Source: Cristatella mucedo (Eukaryota > Bryozoa > Phylactolaemata > Cristatellidae). From it: 64,000 nt of DNA. Made by a program: the position numbers and the translations under genes. The stretch lies in the NCBI GenBank assembly GCA_009760855.2, contig WPIO01000009.1, forward strand, positions 7,045,001-7,109,000, read 5' to 3'. Every line of letters begins with the position of its first letter. The stretch's first letter is position 1. The notes beneath the pieces were generated by a model. The model did no database searches and was not told the origin of the DNA. It worked only from the letters and a program-made list of their open reading frames with translations. Below are positions 57,891 through 64,000 of this stretch, piece after piece.

Positions 57891-59028
57891 CATCGCCCGA
57901 TCGAACTCAGGCTCTCAGCTCTTGTCTCTCGAGGATCGAGTGTGGTGAAGCCAAAGGCTTCTACCCTGCTATAGCAAAAGGAACTTTTGGCAGATCGGTA
58001 TAGCAACAGTTGCAAGGCCTTTTGCTACGTTCATTGCAGGGGCCTCACATTGGCACTGAGTGACCGAAAGTCACTATGAGTCTGACGTTTCACTCGCATG
58101 CCTTGGTTTCAATCCTCGCTGCGAGCAAAGGGGGGGGGCACACTTGGTTCATTCAACACGCACCAAATTTAGTTTAAATACTTGAGCGAAGAGATGGCAG
58201 CGGAAGGAGATGTAGAAGAAGACGATGAAAGCAGCTGGCCTTACTTTTGCTAATGCTTCGAATAAGAAAAATTGGTAGTAAGTTAAGCTGTAACCTGCGC
58301 TCTGTGAAGGCTACTGAGCCAAAATCTATATGCACAGGTATAACGCACAGGTAGCACGGCGTCAAGCAGAGCGAGGCAGCAATCAGTGCTCGTGCAGCAA
58401 TTCCAAGTCACCTGCTCACTCGATCCTACCTGCAGTAATCAGGCACTATAGTCTACCAGCCATGGCGTGCCACGAGTGTGCAGAGGGGATCATTTGTCCC
58501 CAGAGACTGGATCAGGCGTGGTGCTGAATCAGGGGGTGCCAACATGGGCACCTATTATTGGGGAGGGGAGTCATCTGTGTCTTTCTCGTCCTCGAGCGAA
58601 CATTATCCTAGGAACGCCACTGTTTACCATCGATTCCAGGGCACACAAACAGCTGGTCAGCGATAGGCTTTGACGGAGTAGCAAGCTGGGACGCCAGCGG
58701 CTACCACAAGGGGCCCAACGGTGACAGTTTATCCCACGAGTCAGGTTAGTGACGGTTAGTGGAAGCTCCCACACAACCAACCAAGCAGAGCCAAGTAGGT
58801 CAATCATCCGCCTCAGTCTTTATACTCGGCGAGCAAGCTTCAGCTTACGCCATGAGCCTAGGTGTGTGTCGCTCACACCAACACTTCAGGCTGTAAGTAC
58901 TAGTCCTACAGCCTGCAATGCCTAATTGTCTACTTCGAGCTGAAGTGATAGCACTTACGGGTTTTTCTGTTAGCTACATTAAAGAAGCTTTGAGTAACAT
59001 TTATGTTACTTTCATTTTAGTATTGCTG
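57891..59028. other. No gene; possible tRNA-like piece and poly-G
   Basis: 58090-58125 has a B-box-like GGTTTCAATCCTCGC, then a G-homopolymer at about 58129-58137. Overlapping frames near 58470-58670 are unrecognised. Confidence 0.3.
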
Positions 59029-59350
59029 CTCGGATGTGGGCTGATGCTGTGTGCCTAACTCAGATGCTTGGGCTAAGGCTGTGTTCTCTATTTCAGGTGC
59101 TAAGGCTGACGCTATGTTCCTGGCACAGATGCTCCGGCTAAGGCTGTGTGTCTAGCTCAGATGCCTTAGCTAAGGTTGTGTGCCTAGGTCAGATGCCTAG
59201 ATTAAGGTTGAGTTCATAACTGAGATGGGTAGGCAAAGGCTGTGTGCTGTAGACTAGCTCAGATGCGTGGGCTGAGGCTAAGCGCCTAGCTCAGACGCAT
59301 GGGCTGATGCTGCAAGCCTAGGTAGATCCTCAGGCTGATGCTGTGTTCCT
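59029..59350. repeat. ~33-bp minisatellite, about ten units
   Basis: Units on a CTAGCTCAGATGC, GGGCTAAGGCTGTGTGC theme, with unit lengths of roughly 30-36 bases. Confidence 0.8.
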
Positions 59351-60424
59351 TCCTCCAATGGCTCCTCTTTGTGTCAGTCATCTATTCACATCAGACCTGT
59401 CACCCAATAGACCCACCACGCCCTGCAGCCGTCCACTTTCCAAATGCTTGCTCTTACCCCGTGTTGCCAGTCACGAGTCGACTTTATGTCGACAGGACAG
59501 TCTTGGTAATGCCCTTGTCATGCCAGACAATAGCAACAGCCCAGAGAGTCTTTCGGGCTGTAGGCAGGCATTGCCACCAAAGCATGTAATTTGGTTGCTG
59601 ACATGCACATGACCGGTCGATTTCGGCTAGTATCAACAACTGAGCACATCAGGCCACTAGCTGAGCTTCGTATATAAGGACTCGGTTTCCTTAAGCCTAT
59701 TTAACTTCGCAACCCATGAACAACCGATCTATCTAAAGGACTACAACTACACGACTAAGTGGGCTGTGCACCCTACCCCCCACACGCACACACACACACA
59801 ATGTTCGTAGATATGCATCTCGCCAAAAAAGACCGAATGCCCACCGCCCTCCAACAGCGCCCGGTGCCCCCCTCACAGAGCACTTACTGGGTCAAAAAAG
59901 GCAAGTTAGCAGTGAGATCTAGCATAACTTGTAGACGAATAACCGTGCACTTGCAGACACCCTTTCCTGTACCTGTATCCACCTTAAAACGCAGCTACAG
60001 CCAACACCCGGGAAACAGAGCCCTCGTTTCGATATTAGATGAAAGGATGACCAAGCTTTTCAGCGCAACAATGAGCCAACTCAATGGGTAAAGCCAGTAA
60101 ACATGGCGACTATTGTGAGGGAGCATGTGCCATTGTTCAGTCTACCTATCGAAGCCTTTTCATTTTTGCATAACCACAAGGGATTGTGAATGCTGTAAAT
60201 GAAGCTCTTGCTCAAATAAGGAGACATACCAACAAGCAGAGCAACCGCAGTCATTCGTCTACCCGAAGTTGCAGTACAAACGGCAATAGCACTCCACTCG
60301 AGTCCATGGCAATGCCGGTTCCCAACTTTTGCCACAGTCGACAATTGCCACTAATTTTAGAAGTAGCCAATTCCAGTTTCCCGAAAAGCTTCCATCTGAA
60401 CTGTGAATCTCATTGATTCCAGAG
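59351..60424. other. No gene seen; short (CA)n
   Basis: (CA)n at 59783-59800. The plus frame 59759-60091 (110 codons) includes the repeat and has no recognised features. Confidence 0.3.
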
Positions 60425-60974
60425 CCTGTTAAAAGGATTTTACTAAAAGCACGATGTCATGTGAACTTAAAAGTCTCTTTCTAAGCACTTCACATTTTCT
60501 GTAAAGTAAGCATGATCGAATGATTAGCAGTAGTATGTTAAATGAACAAAAAGCATACATGGTTAAGAGGTGAACATGCAAAGGGGTGGCTTGCAATATG
60601 GTTGGTGGCAGCATGCAGTGTCAGCACACAAAATTATACCAAGAACAAACATATGGACCAACTAAATGCTGTCATAAATATGTGCATTTTAACTTCTTTA
60701 AAAATGTGGTCAAGTCAGGGCATTTGTTGCAAGTCGGAAGTGAGTTCCAGGCTTTTGGAGCTCGGGAATTAAAGGCGCGGTCTCCAAAGGATTTGAGGTT
60801 CTTACCAAGTATAAATCAACTATTCGATTTCTAAAAGAAGATGGTACGATGCTTCGCCTGGTGGTGTAGTAGATCTATCACATAGGCTGAAGCCAAAGAA
60901 TTAAGGGATCTAAAAGTGAAAAAATCTTGAAATCGGTAAACTGTTTGTTTAGGAGCCAGTGCAGGTCAGTGAGA

Positions 60975-61098
60975 ATAATAATAATAATAATAATAATAAC
61001 ATTGCACTTGATAAAGCGCCCTCAGAGAACTTAATCTCTTTCTAGGCGCTTTACATTTGCTGCAAAGTGATACGCAATAGAATAGTAAGTAAAATGAT
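60975..61098 (-). mobile_element. LINE A tail fragment nested in LINE A
   Basis: (AAT)n, hairpin and 3'UTR up to AGTAAGTAAAAT. Identical over about 90 bases to the fragment at 10733-10850. Confidence 0.88.
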
Positions 61099-61154
61099 AT
61101 GGTGTGGTGACCCAGACACTCACGATATACAAGCTTAGCTGCAGAATTTACACC

Positions 61155-61345
61155 AACTGTGAGCCGTAATGGCTCACTAGGTAAGGCGGTTGCTTTTCAC
61201 GGCCTCACCCCCGATGTCGTCGGTTCGAATCCTGCGGTGGAGATCCTTTATCGCCACTGCAAGCAGTGGTGATAGCTGCAAAGGCTCTTCTGTCGCTATG
61301 AAAAAAGAAGCTGTTAAATCCTCTAGCATTTATAGCATAACTGTC
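61155..61345 (+). repeat. SINE-2 with target-site duplication
   Basis: A box GGCTCACTAGGTAAGGCGG, B box GTCGGTTCGAATCC, body GCAAGCAGTGGTGATAGC then AGGCTCTTCTGTCGCTAT. AACTGT occurs on both flanks, consistent with a target-site duplication in the LINE A host. Confidence 0.85.
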
Positions 61346-61450
61346 AGCGCTTGATTGCTCAGGCTAGTAGACCTGCAAGTGACTAGATGTCACTAATGCA
61401 CGGACCAATTTAGATGCTGTATCCCTGACTAAGCAAGCCCACGTTGTAAC

Positions 61451-61672
61451 CATGTCATGTTAACGAAGGTAGGCAAACTTGATAATGTAAACAATACCGT
61501 TGTTCAATTAAAGGTCACTTTGGAACAAGAACTTGGGTTTCATGCAGATTCAATAGCCAATATGCTGGCAGAGCTATTCAAGAGCATTAAACTATTGAAA
61601 ATTCTTAGTCAAGCTGGTTTGTCTTTAACTAGTAAGTTGGTTTTATCATAATTCAATTTAAGAAAGCTGGCT
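61451..61672. repeat. Unknown ~160-220 bp repeat unit
   Basis: Matches 37741-37904 (ATGCAGATTCAATAG, ATATGCTGGCAGAG, ATTCAATTTAAGAAAG). Lies between a minus-strand LINE A and a plus-strand LINE B. Confidence 0.5.
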
Positions 61673-61835
61673 GCCTTTTTATGTGGGGATGTCATCGTAC
61701 TTGTCTGATTGTGTTCAATCTTTATCGTGTGGGGGTCAGGTCTCACACACAAGACAGGTCACCTCTGGAGTCCCTCGAGGGTCGGTACTCGGTCCCTTGC
61801 TGTTCTCCATTTATACTTAACCTCTGGGAAAAGTG

Positions 61836-62638
61836 ATTAACAGTCAACTCTGCCTATTTTTAAGCCTCATAAAATTGCTAAAATTCGGGTTTGTTTAGAT
61901 AAGAATACCACGTCCAAGTTGGTTCATGCATTCGTGACATCCAGTCTCGACTTCTGCAACTCACTGCTTACTGGCTTACCAGCATGTGCGATCAGGCGAT
62001 TGCAGCTGGTGCAAAACTCTACAGCTAGGCTTGTCTTGAGCGTCGTAATTGCCATGTTACACCACTTCTCTCCGACCTGCACTGGCTACCAGTCAAGCAA
62101 CGGATTGACTTCAAGGTTTTGTCACTCACTTTTAGGTCACTTCATTCTTTGGCTCCAGCCTATCTCTCAGATCTACTCCCCCACCAGGCCAAGCATCGTA
62201 CCACCGGCTTTTCGGAATCCAATAGTGAACCAATACCTCGTACAAACCTCAAACCATTTGAAGACCGTGCACTTAGTTCGTACGCTCTCAAAGCCTGGAA
62301 CTCCCTCCCGACTTGCGTCAGAACATCCCCTGACTTGACCACGTTAAAAAGAACTTAAAAAAACACCTATTTAGGACAGCATTTAGTGGGTCCCTGAGGT
62401 TCGTCCTTCATGTGCTTATGGGTGCTGACACTGTGCATCCTGCCACTAGCCACATGTGCATGCTGACCCTGTGCACGTCACCCCTAACCATGTTGTTTAT
62501 GTTGTTTATCAAGCATGGTATTACTCACGATTAAATTATATTACACTTTGCAGCAAATTGTAAAGCGCCTAGAGAGAGATTCAGTTCTCTGAGGGTGTTT
62601 TATCAAGTGCATTATTATTATCGTTATTATTATTATTA
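61836..62638 (+). mobile_element. LINE A 3' portion nested in LINE B RT
   Basis: Splits the LINE B RT between the VPRGS and DDTQL motifs. Covers the FVTSSLDFCNSLLTGLPACA region, C-terminal domain (open frame 62119-62358), 3'UTR, hairpin 62562-62601 and (ATT)n tail. ATTAA occurs at both ends, a possible target-site duplication. Confidence 0.88.
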
Positions 62639-62849
62639 AGGCCCGTGAAATAGGATATAACATTTATTCTGACGATACTCAGCTGTATTTGTCATTCAAA
62701 TCATCGGACACTGCTGCAGCAACTGATTAACTGAATGCTTGCCTTGCCGACATTCGATCCTGGATGTCGGAAAACTGGTTGAAACTAAATGACGATAAAA
62801 CCGAACTGCTGTTCAGAGGACACCCTAAGCATGCAGTTGGATTAATAAA

Positions 62850-63228
62850 AAGGGTTTTCTCTTTTAATAGGTGTCGTTTGTTCGCACAGCAGAGAGCCAG
62901 CCGATGCCCAACACCGACAGTTTATTACCAATGCACAGAGCCGAAGAGTGCACGGCTCCCATCGGCCCCTTGACTCTCCCTCGACCCTTCCTCCTCCACT
63001 CCTCCAGTCCCTTGGTTGAACCCGATTATTCATCGAGGACCACAACTGTGCACCGGCTGACCCTGATGGGGAATCCTATATCTGGCCACCAGCTGTTTAC
63101 CAGCCTGTGTCCATGCCACATCACAGGTGGACCACAGCAGTGCACCGGCCCCTCTCGGCAGTGCCTCTAACAGCTTACCAGTGGCTTATCAGAGGAGCCT
63201 GCATACAATACATACATACATACGTACA
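62850..63228. mobile_element. Unidentified ~380-bp insertion in LINE B
   Basis: LINE B at 20158-20230 is continuous where this copy is broken. The insert is unrelated to LINE A or the SINEs, ends with a CATACATACATACGTACATG tract and has no recognised coding motif. Overlapping open frames here are probably chance. Confidence 0.55.
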
Positions 63229-64000
63229 TGTTGTCGTGCGACTATCACCAAGAGCTCAAAATTTAGGTGTCGTTTTCGAAAGTTGCCTCAATTTGAAAAG
63301 CTTCCTTAAGAAGACTCATTCTACAGCTAGCCATAACGTCCGATCCCTATCAAAGATTAGGAGCTGTCTTCCACAGTGGCTTGCAAATAATTTAACTAGC
63401 TCACTAGTTATGTCTCAGCTTGATTATTGTAATTCCCTTTTGGTTGGGCTACCAAAGAAAGCAACTAGGCCACTGCAGCTGACTATGAATATGGCTGCTA
63501 GGCTGGTCTTTGAGTCCCAGAGGTTTGAGCACGTGTCTCCTTTGCTAAAGAGCTAGGATGGCAACCGGTTGATCAACAGATAGAGAAAAGTGCTTACGCT
63601 GACCCACAATGCCCACCACGGCTTGGCTCCTTCGTACCTAGCTGAACACTGCACCAGTCTCGGCCACTTCGTGCTCTCAGGTCCCGTGTGGACAATTAAT
63701 TAGCTATTCTATTCCTCAGCTCAAAGACCGTTGGCGACAGAAGCTTAAGTTCTGCATGTCCCGGACTCTAGAGTGTGCTTCCACAGTTCACACTCAACGA
63801 CAACTGCTCTCCGGCTGCCGATTATGGATCATTCTTTTAAGTGGTCCTGAGCTGCTACTTCGATGCTACTCACTACCTCAACTGCTTTCCTGACTCTGCT
63901 ATGCTTCCCACTTTCTGTCTGTTGTGCGAGACGAAGTCTGATGGCTACCGAATGCGTACCGAAAGCCGCATAGGCTGGGAGCGCACTATACAAAACTCTC

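Larger units (their letters stand above)
60425..61450 (-). mobile_element. LINE A 3' portion with two insertions
   Basis: Degraded tail (60430-60510), 3'UTR and C-terminal domain run leftwards from about 61450. The copy is interrupted by a LINE A tail at 60975 and a SINE-2 at 61155; LINE A sequence continues after each (GATATGGTGTGGTGACC, then GCGCTTGATTGCTCAGG). Confidence 0.8.
61673..64000 (+). mobile_element. LINE B with two insertions, runs off window
   Basis: RT motifs VTSGVPRGSVLGPLLFSIYT (61750-61820), then after a LINE A insertion SDDTQLYLSF, LADIRSWMSENWLKLNDDKT and ELLFRGHPKHA. After a second insertion (62850-63228) comes RLSPRAQNLGVVFESCLNLK and IRSCLPQWLANNLTSSLV (open frame 63107-63556), and the C-terminal region continues to the window edge. 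SDDTQL carries Ser where Ala is usual before DD. Confidence 0.82.

Noticed and set aside
58571-58807. Possible relation between the 58650-58750 region and the insert at 62850-63228 (shared CCCAAC...GACAGTTTAT)
   Set aside because: Only short shared words; not enough to claim homology.
61155-61240. A functional tRNA gene
   Set aside because: Same reasoning: tRNA-like head, SINE-2 body and target duplication.

Overview
The window is eukaryotic, almost certainly animal, and most of it is fossil mobile DNA. The animal call rests on two spliced exons of a beta-1,4-galactosyltransferase family gene, abundant LINEs of the CR1/L2 type with tRNA-derived SINEs, pogo/Tigger and hAT DNA transposons, Ty3/gypsy remnants, and a Maverick/Polinton-like fragment. 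No prokaryotic gene organisation is present. I cannot name the species.

Positions 1-7285 are a visibly AT-rich block that differs sharply from the rest. It holds decayed genes of a Maverick/Polinton (adintovirus-like) element: an A32/FtsK-type packaging ATPase, an adenain-like cysteine protease, a DUF5679-like CxxC mini-protein, a PLA2-like protein, several virion-like proteins and an HNH-AP2 homing-endonuclease-like gene. No polymerase or integrase is seen. The block ends abruptly inside a duplicated virion-like gene.

Positions 7286-64000 are a nested repeat landscape. LINE family A (CR1/L2 type, (ATT)n tail with a conserved 3' hairpin) and LINE family B (a related RT with a different tail) occur many times, usually 5'-truncated and often inserted into each other. 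SINE-1, a tRNA-derived element, ends in a version of the LINE A hairpin, which suggests it borrows that LINE's machinery. SINE-2 has a different tail. There are also two related Tigger copies, one hAT copy, two gypsy fragments, a diverged ~165-170 bp satellite with an orientation switch, several minisatellites and microsatellites.

The only convincing host gene is on the minus strand: exons at 41805-41992 and 40485-40607, with matching phase and splice sites, separated by an intron that contains SINE-2. The remaining exons were not found.

Nearly all other open frames are short and are either LINE fragments or chance frames. Coordinates of decayed repeats are approximate to tens of bases.
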